DNA from: Zeus faber
Taxonomy: Eukaryota > Chordata > Actinopteri > Zeiformes > Zeidae
Direction: 5' to 3'
Assembly: GCA_960531495.1 (NCBI GenBank)
Contig: OY482854.1
Coordinates: 29,381,152 to 29,445,151 of the forward strand
DNA: 64,000 bases
A program made the position numbers and the translations under genes. The notes beneath the pieces are model-generated. The model saw only the letters and a list, made by a program, of their open reading frames with translations, made no database searches and was not told the origin of the DNA. This document shows positions 52,401 through 62,928 of the stretch, piece by piece (position 1 is the first letter of the stretch; each line of letters begins with the position of its first letter).

Positions 52401-52899
52401 AGACTCAGAGTACGAAAAAAGGGAAAAGTAATTTTTTTAGGATGGGATCCTGGCATGGAAGCAGAATAAGGGAAATGGGGATCCGGGGGTAGCAGGAGGG
52501 AAGACGGGGGACGGAGGTGCGGAGCTGGTGGGTAGCGTGGTGGCGAAGTGGCGACTGGCAGGCAGGAGGGGAGGTCCTGGGAGCATGGAGATGCGGGTTA
52601 GCGGAGCACAGACAAGACACAAGGAACTGAAGAAACTGGGATCTAGGTTTGGCTAGCGCGTAGTACCACGGAGGTGAAACAATAATCTGCCGAAGAGTGG
52701 GTGAAATGACGTTCTTATCCTGAGGCGATGATGAGGTGTAGATGCCCGCAGGTGTGGAGCCAGTAGCCGGGAGAGTGGAGAGTGAAGAGGGGAGCCACGT
52801 CCACACCAACACACACACACACATACATACAGGGACAAACAGGGGGAGACAATAGACACAAGGGGAGAGGAACTGTGCAGAAACACAAGGAAAACTGAT

Positions 52900-53265
52900 A
52901 AGTGGGGGCACGGCCGAGGGCCTCCAGGTGAACCACCAGGCCTGTCCCGGTGGTCCTTATGGAAGTCCCGGATGAGGGAGGGGTCCAGAATGAGCTGGTG
53001 GGCCACCCAACTACGCTCCTCTGGTCCGTATTCCTCCCAGTCGACCAGGTACTGGTACCCATGGCCTCGGTGGAATACGACCACCAGCCGTCGGACTGTG
53101 TAAGCCGGGTGGTCATCTATGAACTGGGTGGGTGGAGGGGGAACAGCTTGAGCAGCAGAGGGGCTGACGACGGAATCAATTACCAATGTAACGGCGAGCA
53201 AGATTTTTAGGGACTGTAGGGGGAGATGCTTAAAGGACAACCACACCTTCTGACCTGGTTGGTAG
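52900..53265 (-). pseudogene. Gypsy pol C-terminus with chromodomain
   Basis: The frame reads YQPGQKVWLSFKHLPLQSLK (GPY/F-like linker), then YTVRRLVVVFHRGHGYQYLV, DWEEYGPEERSWVA and LILDPSLIRDFHKDHRDRPG. The aromatic residues Y, W and Y/W expected of a chromodomain are present. Such domains direct integration to particular chromatin in chromoviruses. Frameshifts upstream make it non-functional. Confidence 0.82.
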
Positions 53266-53737
53266 TTGAGAAGAAGAAGAACTACAATCTTTGTCACACA
53301 GCACACCACACTACAATACATGCACGCACACACGCTTTGGATGGCGGCCGGTGAAATGAGGCCTCTGCGTTTAACCATCCTGGGTTGTCCTTCCTCCGGG
53401 GCCACAACCAGGAGCAGTGGGTAGCATTCGTGGACACACCCGGGGACCTGGTGATGAGTGTCCATCGCTGGTAAGACCATGATGTGTGCATGTTTTTGGT
53501 GGGGGTCCTTACTGACGTTAGGTGGAGGAAACCCCATGTGAGCACGGGGAGAACATGCAAACTCCACACAGAAAGGCTGCTATTTGGGAGATAACCCGCC
53601 GGAACACAGTGCCAACAGCGCGCCAGGCGGGAATCGAACCCAGGACCTTCTTGCTGTGAGGCAGCAGTGCAATTCTGTGACGATGTGTCGTAGGTTGCGT
53701 CTTCTCAGTGCAATGCAATGCACTGCGCCACCGTGCC
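53266..53737 (-). mobile_element. Second SINE family, copy 3, in Gypsy
   Basis: It has the same body as copies 1 and 2, with a (ttc)n tail at the left. Near the head it carries an extra segment of about 45 bp (53676-53722) including repeated cagtgcaatgcaatgca. It separates Gypsy coding RRCREVCKDACASLLLS and PNPRLADHRR from YQPGQKVW, which are contiguous in intact elements, so it inserted into the Gypsy copy. Confidence 0.85.
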
Positions 53738-54077
53738 ACCAGCCGAGGGCGGATGTCCTACGATGGTCAGCAAGGCGTGGGTTTGGGTCAGTGGAGAGGA
53801 GTAGAGAGGCGCAAGCATCTTTACACACCTCGCGGCAGCGGCGAAGGTGGGGCTGGACCAAGGGAACGGAGACCTCCTCCTCCTGGGCCGGGAACAGGGG
53901 TGATTAAAGACCCATAGCACGCTGGAAAGGTGACACACCTGTGGCTGCACGAGGCAGTGAGCTGCAGGCGGGCTCAAGCCACGGCAGATGAGTGCTCCAG
54001 GAGGAGGGGAGGCTTTGGACCGCCACTCAACCGAGTGCCACTCCCGGGTCCTGGTTGGTCCGCAAGGTTTGACCGTT

Positions 54078-54335
54078 CTATGGGGAGGCGGAGCAGAGGC
54101 TCACCGTGGTTTCAGACGCTGTGGGGAGCTTAGGAAGATTAACGGAGTGTGCAGCTTTGGAAAACCAGTCCACGACGGTCAGAACAACAGCGTCACCTCG
54201 TGAGGGTGGAAGACCGCAGACAAAGTCAAGGCCTGTGTGGGACCGTGGCTGACCCAGGGCGGACAAGGGAGCGCACCAGTGGGAGGCTGATGAGAGGCCT
54301 GACCATGAGCACACACGGAGCAGGCGGTTACGAAG
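54078..54335 (-). pseudogene. Gypsy integrase core fragment
   Basis: The minus frame has HTGLDFVCGLPPSRGDAVVL with the first catalytic Asp of the integrase core (LDF), then TVVDWFSKAAHSVNLPKLP. The upstream zinc-binding part is CARGKASHQ-like in another frame (VCAHGQASHQPPTGALP). The D-35-E remainder is deleted or shifted. Confidence 0.8.
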
Positions 54336-54352
54336 AAGACGGGAGCCACGCG

Positions 54353-54354
<2 letters not shown>

Positions 54355-54421
<67 letters not shown>

Positions 54422-54423
54422 AG

Positions 54424-54451
<28 letters not shown>
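54355..54451. repeat. (CA)n microsatellite
   Basis: Two long ca runs are separated by cagacacagacac. The Cys-Val and His-Thr frames here are artefacts. Confidence 0.97.
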
Positions 54452-54454
<3 letters not shown>

Positions 54455-54549
54455 GGGAGACAGGCGGCACAAGAGGAGAGGAACTACGTACAAAAGCCAG
54501 ATTGCAGCTGGAGCAGGGCCGACTGGATGAAGACGGACGGTGAAGCCGT

Positions 54550-56050
54550 TCACCATTAAGATGTGGAATAAGGAGAACTTCCAACTCCATTGCAGTACAA
54601 CACCTTCGGGATACTTGGTCTTTATTTCATCTCTGCACAGGGGCAAGAAGACAGAGAGAGTGGGAACTTTCCTCTTTAATAATATCAAGACTCGTCTCCG
54701 TCCGGAAGTGAAAAACACATTCTCCTGACATGAAAGACAGAGGATCATCCGACAGGTGACGGAGGCTCCAATTAGAGCTGCTCTTGTGAAAAGATGGAAG
54801 TACTTTAAGTAAAAGAACATCTCCCTGAACACCGTCATTACTATACTCCATCTGAAGTGTGCTGCGGACGTGACATTTTAGTTAATGATTAATAGCACAT
54901 TTACAATTTAATTGGTATTATTTTTTTTTTTTACTCATTTTACATTTGGGTCATCAATTTGGACTTTGAAGGATCACGATCTTTCCTCCGCTAATGATTC
55001 ACGCCTGTTATCAACTCTCAGAAATTATTTTATCCTCGCTGGCACAGAGAAAGGCTGGATCCACGCAGAACCCTCTTATCACTCACACAGAATTATACCA
55101 GTGTAAAAATACATCATTTAATACACAATTAAAACACAATACATTATGAAGAAGAGCTTTTTACATTGAACATCGCAACATAAACATTCATGCAGATGGT
55201 GAATTTTCCACCAAAATCTGCATTTTAATTTGTTGCAAACATATCTGTCGTTGGCCTGAAATTACCTTGACATTTGGATGACAAGGTAATCATGGACTCC
55301 ATCATATTACCAAATGATGGTGATCGACTAAAGTAATTGCAATCGGGCCATAATGTGAGGACAGTGACAGCTCTACATTTATCCACTACAATACAGCATG
55401 GAAATTGAATATGGAAATTAAACAGAAAGAAAGTTGAGCTGGCTCACAAACAGAATATTTGTTTGCTTGAATTTGTTAAAAAAAAAAATTGTATTGTGTT
55501 TTTTTTTTACCTAGTACCTGGTCTGGTACCAGGTTCTACAGCTACCGACAAAAATGAAATACAAAGTTCACTCTGGAGGGCACATGCTTGGATTCCATTG
55601 AAGAAGGAAGTCGGAATATCTGACCGAAAATCCGTAAGAATTCAGGGAACAATTTCCAATTTCCGGGCAGCGTGCTGAGCACAGAGTCCCTGCTCAGACG
55701 GAGTCGTTCATAAACTTCATTTCACCCCGCCCATCAGACTGGGATCACGCTCAAACTCTGACGGCGCCGATGTAGTTGATGGGATGACAGTGATCCATCC
55801 GCGGGGTCGAGCTGAGGCCAGACTCCTCTTTCTGCTACAAACATGGATATAGTATTTACAGAGAGCTGGGTGGAGGTTTTGCCAACAAAAAAGGGGCAGC
55901 CCCGCCTACTTATTTCAATAGCGGCCCAAAGGGTTGCGGGCGTGGCCGTGGGTCGCTACGACGACGTCAAGAAAAAAACAAAAGATGAAAACCCTGAACT
56001 GGAAAACAACAGAGTGACTGCGGCAGGACGAGGAGAGCGACAGGGGAGCG
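54550..56050. other. Unassigned intergenic sequence
   Basis: No gene is supported. At 55517-55545 tacctggtctggtaccaggt is a short palindromic piece of the type seen in the MITE at 60570-61165. Confidence 0.45.
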
Positions 56051-56054
56051 GTAC

Positions 56055-56560
56055 TCCAGCTCTACTCCACCCCTACTCTATACTCTCTCCCTCTACCTCT
56101 CTGTTCTACCTCCACTGAACCTTCCTCGACTCCACCTCCACCTCAACTCCACCTCTCCATCCCTCTACCTCTACGCTCCCTCCCTCTATGTCTAGGTAGC
56201 TCTACCTCCCTGTACTCAACCTCTAATTCACCCCTACACCACCTCAACTCCACCTCCCTACTCTGCCGTAGCTCTACCTCCCTCTACTCTACCGCTACCT
56301 CTCTATTCCACCTCTACTCTACCTTCCTCAACCTTACTCCGCCTCAACTCCACCTCTCCCTCCCTCTACGTCTAGCTACCTCTACTCTACTGTACTTCAC
56401 CTGTACACTACCTCTACTCCACCTCTCTACTTTGCTCAACATCAACTCCCTCTACCTCCAGCTACCTCCCCTCTACTCTACCTCTACCTCCCTATACTCC
56501 ACCTCCCTTCTGGGTTTCATCTCCACCTCCCTCTACGTCCACTCTTATCCCATCTATCTA
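56055..56560. repeat. CTCTACCTC-rich degenerate tandem repeat
   Basis: Units of ctctacctc, ctctactc and cctcaactccac repeat irregularly over 500 bp. The pyrimidine-rich strand is plus. Confidence 0.85.
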
Positions 56561-56890
56561 TCTACCAATCCTCTCCATACATCCATCCATCCCTTCCCCT
56601 CCGGGATTAATACAGTATCCATCCATCTATCCATCCATCTATCCATCCATCTATCCATCCATCTATCCATCCATCTATCCATCTCTCTACTTCCCTCCAG
56701 GATGAATAAAGTATCCATCTATCATCTCTCCATCATCCATTTCTATCTATCCATTTCTCCATGCATCACCCATCCTTCTATTCATCTATCCATCCATTCT
56801 TCCATCTATCCAACCATCCTTATTGTACATCCACCTCTATCCATCCATCTCTCCATGCATCTATCTATTCATCTATCCATCCACCTCTCT
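56560..56890. repeat. (ATCC)n/(ATCT)n array with LINE tail motifs, part 1
   Basis: Tetranucleotide runs are interrupted by ccctccgggattaatacagt (56596) and ccctccaggatgaataaagt (56693), which match the terminus of the LINE end at 7970-7992. Confidence 0.9.
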
Positions 56891-57227
56891 GTGGGGTTCG
56901 TGTTTCTTCTATCTGCTTTATCCTCAGTGCTTGATGAAGTTGCTCTCATGCACTAAACTTAGTTGGTGAAATTTAACTTCAGTAATTTGTCCCAAAAAAG
57001 CCGTTTCTCACCTGATGAATTGTTATTGCTCTGAAGTTACATCAGGAGACCCGTTGCTTCTTTTGTTGTTTTTTGTTTTGATAATTGCTTTTTTAAACAA
57101 TCATCCAAAGTGTCAAACCTGATTTTCTAAACATGTTAAATTGAAGGCAAAGTAAACAAACAGCTTTCACCAAGTGGTCGCAGCACAGACATCTGCTCCA
57201 CCAGGGGACAGAGGAATGGAACTCACC

Positions 57228-57752
57228 ATCCATCTCTATTATCTATCCATCCATCAACCATCTATCATCCATCCGTCCATCCCATGATTTCCTTCCAGGA
57301 TGAATAAAGTATCTATCTATCATCCACCCATCTGTCCATCTCTATCTACCCATCTATCTATGTCTGTCCACCCTACATCTACCTCTATCTATCTATCTAT
57401 CCATCTCACATCCATCCATCCACCCATCCCTCTATTTCCCTACGTGATGAATAAAGAACCCATCTGTATCCATCCATCTACCTCTATCTATCCAACCATC
57501 CTTACATCCATCTCTCCATCTATTCATCCTTCTATCTCTCTATCATCCACCCATCTACAATATTCATCAATTTATCTATCTGTCCATCTCTCTATCGGTC
57601 TCTCTCTCTCTCCATCTATCATCCATCCTTACATCCACCTCTCTCTATCCATCTCTCCATACATCTATCTATTCCTCTTTCCATCTATTCCTCTTTCTAT
57701 CCATCCATCCAGCCATCCATCCATCCATCCATCCATCATCCATCTCTCTTTA
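57228..57752. repeat. (ATCC)n/(ATCT)n array with LINE tail motifs, part 2
   Basis: Continues the array after a unique 340-bp stretch. It includes ccttccaggatgaataaagt (57291) and ccctacgtgatgaataaag (57437). Ser-Ile-His-Pro frames are artefacts. Confidence 0.9.
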
Positions 57753-57984
57753 AGGACATCATTTTTGCTCTGTTCTAGAGGGAAATGTGATTTTTTTGCA
57801 CATATGACAACAACAATGCAATAAAATACAATAATTACAATTTAAAAAAATGATAAAAATGTAACTAGACATAAAAGGGCAATTATTAAAACAAACATTG
57901 AAATATAATTAGTTCAAACTTTGGTTTAAATTTTGTAACTTGACATTTCTTTCTGTTCATTTTACCGCCGTTCTTTGTTCTTAC

Positions 57985-58110
57985 CCTGGGCATCGTTATA
58001 AACGTCCAAAAACTCTTCAGCCAATGCATCAACACATTCTTCTGACGGACGTCTTGTATTGTCCTGTCCCGTCCGCCACGGCATAAACCGTGAAATGCAT
58101 GGAAAAAACC
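57985..58110 (-). CDS. Exon-like open segment, unidentified (candidate exon 2)
   Basis: The minus strand has an acceptor (aataatccatttcag, 58111-58125), a 126-nt open segment and a donor (gtaaga, 57984-57979), both in phase 1. It encodes 41 full codons including RRPSEECVDALAEEFLDVYN. I do not recognise the protein. It joins in frame with the candidate exon at 58213-58243 across a 102-bp intron, a usual teleost intron size. That intron holds MITE-like wording (gtgcatttacatgcac), so the reading could instead belong to a DNA transposon or be chance. No following exon was found. Confidence 0.3.
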
Positions 58111-58212
58111 CTGAAATGGATTATTATCTTAACCCGGATACTGAGCTTAATCTGGGTATTGAGTGCATGTAAATGCACCACCTTTTGTCTCAATCGTCAA
58201 ATTCCAACTCAC

Positions 58213-58243
58213 CGGCCTCTTTCTGCAGATAGGAACGTTTCAT
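58213..58243 (-). CDS. Candidate first coding exon, unidentified
   Basis: A start codon in good context (caccatga) is followed by MKRSYLQKEA plus one base, then a donor gtgagt (58212-58207). Phase 1 agrees with the acceptor at 58111. The product is not recognised. A 31-nt open segment is weak evidence alone; its in-frame junction with 57985-58110 is the only support. Confidence 0.27.
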
Positions 58244-58249
58244 GGTGAT

Positions 58250-59130
58250 GGGGGTCAAATACTACCACCGTGGATTCTTTTAGGTGGCCCTTTGTAAAAC
58301 TGCCGTGAACAAATGATATTTTATAGAATTGGCCTCACACAGTGGAGACACTTGCTCCAGTTCATTTCAGCTTTCCTTGGCATTCCTATCCATAAAAAGC
58401 ACAAAAACATTCTTTACCACAACATCGCCCTTCCCTACGGCCGCCGCCAACTCCTGCTTTGGGTGGATACCGTATGTGTGTAACCCCTTTTTGGTGTTTT
58501 CCCCTTTGCCGCCTCTCAAACTCTGTGTGGCCCAAAGGCTCGGCGGCCCCTCCCACTTCCTTGGGTGATCCTGATTGGAGGGGCACTCGGTCCAGCCCGC
58601 CAATCCAGACGCTTCAATTAGTGGATTGAAGACACAAAGGTTGGGCCAGCTGATCAGTGGGGGCGGCTGTGGTTCAATGGGAGCGGCTCGCCAGCGTCTC
58701 CTGCTCCGCCTGTACTACAACGTGTTGAGACTGTGTGAAGGCTCCATTTTAATATTCCCCGAGGCCCTAGTTTATCCACCTGGGGACTGGGCCAGGTATC
58801 GGTTCCGGTTCAACACTGACCTTACACACGTGGATTTTTTTTGTTGGACGCACAAGGTGCAGGGGTGCTGTTTTGACTTTTTTTTTTTCTTTTTGGTAAA
58901 GTAAGAATTATGCGAGGGTCACACCCCCGGCGATGGGGCTCCTGGACCCCTGGCACATAAGGAGTCCTCTTTTTGTTTTATTTGGTTGTTGATTTAAAAA
59001 AAAAAAAATGTAAAAAGCTTGCAGGCCCTGGATTGCTTTGTGTGTTTTTGCACAAAGCAATAGAAGTTCCTTGTCATTAAAAAAAATAGTTTCTCTTAGC
59101 AACTAAAACGGGTTTTATGTTTAATTTCCC
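58250..59130. other. Unassigned intergenic sequence
   Basis: Frames to 109 codons show no domain. No repeat family is recognised apart from A- and T-runs near 58880 and 58996. Confidence 0.4.
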
Positions 59131-59138
59131 CCAGCGAG

Positions 59139-59175
59139 GTAAGGGTTAGGGTTAGGGTCAGGATCAGGGTCGTAA
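59139..59175 (+). repeat. Short interstitial telomere-like repeat
   Basis: gtaagggttagggttaggg with degenerate continuation gtcaggatcagggtc. About three exact ttaggg-type units. Confidence 0.75.
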
Positions 59176-59224
59176 CATCCTTACATCTCAAACACATATA
59201 GGTCTAGGTTGGTATCTGGTTCAC

Positions 59225-59490
59225 ATGTTTTCCCCCGGTGTATTTCATAAGTTATTGTACATGACCAACCAAATTCCTACCGTTTATTTTTTCGGTAATT
59301 TTTACTAGATTTCTTCTATTATTTTTTAGCTTATACTTGTTTATCATTAGGTTTAGTGCATATTGCCATATTTTATTGGTACAGCCAGCTTTTAATTTAT
59401 GTTTTCTCAGTTTAACATATATTGCCATTTTTTTAACTTTGTTTTTAATAATTACATTTAATTTTACATGAACCATCTTACCATGTTTTG
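59225..59490 (+). mobile_element. AT-rich LINE-like 3' end, copy 3
   Basis: Shares cataagttattgtac, tttatcattaggtttag and catattgccatattttatt with 7685-7900 and 33110-33170. The terminal ATCC tail is lost. Confidence 0.5.
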
Positions 59491-59639
59491 GTATTTAAAC
59501 AACTAATTATCATTACTACTCCACGAGGGGGAGTGTGGCCCACACTTTCCATTAGAGAGTCATAACACATTTACGCCACTGCTCTACCCTTGTCAGCGTA
59601 ACGAGTCTCAATCTTATCAGTCTTAAATAAATATTACAC

Positions 59640-59828
59640 TTTAAATGCTTGTCGGACAGTAGTGCGTATCCCGCTTCCCTGCAGACGGACGCAGGCTGAG
59701 CTGAGACACAAATCTCGAAACGAAACCGTATGAATGGAGCGAACCAAGGGTTGGGGAAAGTAAACAAACTTCACTGGCGTCATTGGTAAAGAGCCAAATC
59801 TCCAAAGAGGACAAACATTCCATCACTA
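59640..59828 (+). mobile_element. Copy of the hAT-like repeat of 653-1109, right end
   Basis: It ends in gagccaaatctccaaagagg and acattccatcacta, matching 1060-1109. The left end is not resolved. The inverted end, tagtgatggaatgt, agrees well with the left terminus at 653. Confidence 0.55.
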
Positions 59829-60136
59829 ATAACGGTGAGGTTCAATATTTTGCCATTTTGACGGATTCTCCAATTATGTCCAATTATGAAATATCAACTT
59901 CCCCTCTGTTGTGTATTTGTCTGTGTGAACTATTTGCTATTTGAGTTTGTCTCACTCAAGCCGCTGCTTTTGTTTTTCTCCACTTCATGGTCCATTGATT
60001 TGGGAGTTGAAATGTGATTGCATATTATCTGAAATTCTAACGGCCTCGTAGTTTTCCAGTGGACTTTTTTCCCCAGACACAATTTTCTTTCATCAAATCT
60101 ATTGAAATGGGTGGAAACAGAAAGACAAAGCAAAGC

Positions 60137-60171
60137 AAAAGAAAAAAAAAGAAAAGAAAAGAAAAGAAAAG

Positions 60172-60204
<33 letters not shown>

Positions 60205-60217
60205 ACAAAACAAAACA
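60137..60217. repeat. (AAAAG)n then (AAAAC)n microsatellite
   Basis: About eight aaaag units pass directly into about eight aaaac units, a one-base switch of the repeat unit. Confidence 0.96.
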
Positions 60218-60513
60218 TTGATTAGACGTCATAAAATGGCATTTCAGCTTTTTTTTTTCTCAGCTGATTTGGCAATTTCTATTTCATAAAATTATTTACT
60301 TTACATTCAGTTCTATAATTTTATCTTAAGGATTTTTTAATGCTGCTTTTTTTTTTTTAGGAGAAATTAATTCAGATTCAGATTTTTACTTAAACAAAAT
60401 ATCCACTTTACACTGAATGTAATAACTTATTTTTTGCTTCCTTCTCCACACGAGGTAAATAAGGACGCAGCGATCCAATGCAGCTGTTCCACCGCATGGA
60501 ACCATGTCTCTAC

Positions 60514-60570
60514 TCGGCGCTGCTCGGCTCTGCTCTGCTCTGCTGGGCTCTACTCCGCTCTACTCCGCTC
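60514..60570. repeat. CTCTG/CTCTACTCCG short tandem repeat
   Basis: Pentamer ctctg units pass into decamer ctctactccg units, immediately before a MITE. Confidence 0.8.
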
Positions 60571-61165
60571 TACTCGCTGTGGTACCAGGCGCTTGGTTTT
60601 CCACTGCAGATTGTATGGAACCGACGTCACATCATCGTCAACCTGACACACACAGGATCAATGGAGGCTGTGGACGGGATGCTGTTCTTGAGTCTCGGTG
60701 TGTGGCAGGATGAGCTTCTCTGGTCTTGTCATCCTGTTTTTGAAGACCCCCAAGGGCGATGACGAGCGTGTTTTTAAGCTTTTTAAAAATAAAAAAATAA
60801 AAATCCACGCTCTCCAACTATGAGCGACCCCGCCCGTCCCCCGTTCCCTGTTTCTACCCAAAAACAAAAACAAGTGTGTTTTTCAAATTTTTTTTAAATC
60901 GTAGATGGATTTATTCTTCCTAATTGAATGAAAAGCCGCGTGGGTGGAGACGTTCTCTGTCCTTTGACCCGTGTGGCGCAACGATGACGGGGTATGCATA
61001 TTTTTTATAGTCATTTAGGCATTGCCTCAGGTCACTTGGAACTTCGACAGAAGCAGTACCAAAAACAAGTACCAGGTACCAGGTACTATCCACAACTTTT
61101 GCCTGATGGAAAACCAAAAAGTCAGAGTCGAGTGGAGTCCAGCCGGTTCCATACGCCAGAAAAAG
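60570..61165. mobile_element. MITE with 'ggttccata...gtaccag' type ends
   Basis: Left gtggtaccaggcgcttggtt and gattgtatggaaccgac correspond in inverted order to right aagtaccaggtac and cagccggttccatacgcc. Related pieces occur at 55517 and 15200. No coding capacity and no clear target duplication. Confidence 0.5.
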
Positions 61166-61169
61166 CTCC

Positions 61170-61665
61170 ACAAGCGTGTGTCTGTACAACCGAGATAAAG
61201 TGTTATCTCTCCTGGGGGAGGAGACCGCAACCTCCTCTGTCTGCGTTTGACTCTCACATCTTCTAAATTAATTATTCATTCCATCGCTACCGTCACTGTC
61301 ACCACATTTCAAAAATAAATGTTGCCTAAGTTGTCAGGTTTGAGGTTGTTGTCGGTCCTCCAGCGACACACTTGGACTTTTTTCTGAGCCTTGGATTCCT
61401 GCATTCTGGTGACTTCTTAAATCATGACTGGAGCAAAAACATGGAAAAAAAATAAAATTAAATAAAATCTGTGTTCTATATTCAAAATGTACAACCCATC
61501 AGTCTTTGATTATACTCCAGATAAAAAAGGGGGCGTGGCCACATCTTGGTGATCAAAAAGACTGCCCCCAGAAAAAAAAAGAGCATCAATCAACTGTATT
61601 GATTTTGTTATCGAGCACAGAAAGCATTCCTTGTGTTTATCCAATCGCCGTTAGCTGGAAACTGT
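61170..61665. other. Unassigned sequence
   Basis: No gene or named repeat is seen. Confidence 0.4.
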
Positions 61666-61667
61666 AT

Positions 61668-62510
61668 GTGGTGATAAGATAAAGATAAAGATAATTTATT
61701 AATCCCCAAAGGGAAATTCCAGTGTTGCAGCAGCAATGACGTACATGAAAAAACACATAATTTACAAAAACCCATGTTGTTTTTGAATCAATTACTATTT
61801 ATATATATATACATAGATACTGTATATACATACATATATACACATACACACATATATACAGATAGACACTCATATACATATACAGCACATAGCCAGCCTA
61901 TACATATAATAGAACTACTGTAGTGCATAAAAATAAATAGAATAAAATAGAATTTAACTTAGTGAAAGGTAAAGCTTGAAAGTGGAAGTTAAATGTGAAG
62001 TAAAATGAATGTGCCTTGTGCATTGGCATTCAGAGGAGGAGTTTCCTCTCCTGGCACCAGGCGGGGTCATTGTAGCTGCTACGGCGGTGGCAGGAAGGAG
62101 CTCCTGCAACGTCCTTATTGCAGCGGAGCTGAAGGAGCCTCTGGCTGAAGACGCTCTGTTGTCTGAGCTGTAGGTTGTGTAGGGGCTGTGCAGTGTTGTC
62201 CATGATACTGAGCAGCTCATGCAACATCCTTCTCTCCACAAGCAGCTCTAGGGGCTCCAGAGCGGCCCCCAGCACGGAGCCAGCCTTCTGAATCAGCTTG
62301 TTCAGAGTCTCTGGCTCCAATGCTGCTGCCCCAACAGATGACTGCAAAGAAAATTGCACGAGCCACAACAGACTGGTAGAAGATGTGTAACATCTTGCTG
62401 CACACATTGAAGGACCTAAGTTTCCTCAAGAAGTAGAAACTGCTCTGTCCCTTCCTGTAGACAGCCTCAGTGATGCATTGCGTTGCAGTGTTGCAAGAAA
62501 AAGGTTGAGA
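61668..62510 (-). mobile_element. Jockey-superfamily LINE C-terminus and 3' end
   Basis: The minus strand reads KGQSSFYFLRKLRSFNVCSK, MLHIFYQSVVARAIFFAVIC and WGSSIGARD in one frame. After a shift it reads LNKLIQKAGSVLGAALEPLE, ERRMLHELLSIMDNTAQPLH and FSQRLLQLRCNKD. These are the conserved C-terminal regions after the polymerase domain. The 3' end is ggaatttccctttggggatt, aataaattatc and (tttatc)n. 5' truncated, with one frameshift. A TA/CA-rich run lies inside at 61797-61900. Confidence 0.8.
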
Positions 62511-62599
62511 GAAAAAAACAGTGCCCAAACTGTTTTTCCGACATTTTTTTTCCCCAAAACATGAGAAATACTAGGGAAGGTTTTGACCCGGTGGAAAAC

Positions 62600-62836
62600 T
62601 GGTGTGGGGATGGTGTGGTTTGAGCAGCCACAACTGTCCTGGGTCTAGGTAACTGGGGCCCAGGATCAGAGCAACATGACTGCATACCTGTTGCTCGTTG
62701 GTTGGTCTAAAGAGCAACAGGTAAAACCCCCATCCCCACACTCACTTAAGAGAGGTGTGGGGATGGAGGTTTAACCTGTTGCTCTACAGACCAACCTACA
62801 AGCAATCGGTGTACAGCCACTCTGATCCTGGGCCCC
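62600..62836. repeat. Small dispersed repeat in a long imperfect palindrome
   Basis: 62603-62745 resembles the repeat at 13366-13480. From 62655 (ggggcccaggatcagagc) to 62836 (ctctgatcctgggcccc) the sequence is an imperfect palindrome with arms of about 85 bp. It contains four copies of cctgttgctc or its complement. Confidence 0.8.
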
Positions 62837-62928
62837 TGTGATATCATTTTTGGCCATATTGCCCAGAGCTAGGTCATATTAGAGACCGTGCATGTCGGCT
62901 TCAGATAAGGTACATATCGAAACTGATG

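Larger units (their letters stand above)
52405..54340 (-). mobile_element. Gypsy LTR retrotransposon 3' half, split by a SINE
   Basis: On the minus strand, integrase (54330-54130) and its C-terminal region are followed by a chromodomain (53150-52960) and a probable 3' LTR (about 52900 down to 52405). A SINE copy sits at 53266-53737. A short CA-rich block at 52795-52890 is echoed at 54345-54500 (gggagccacg, cagggggagac, ggagaggaact), perhaps from a second LTR. Confidence 0.75.

Noticed and set aside
52653-53567. A single 304-codon minus frame taken as one protein
   Set aside because: It fuses SINE, Gypsy chromodomain and LTR sequence by chance. Only the middle (52960-53250) has coding origin.
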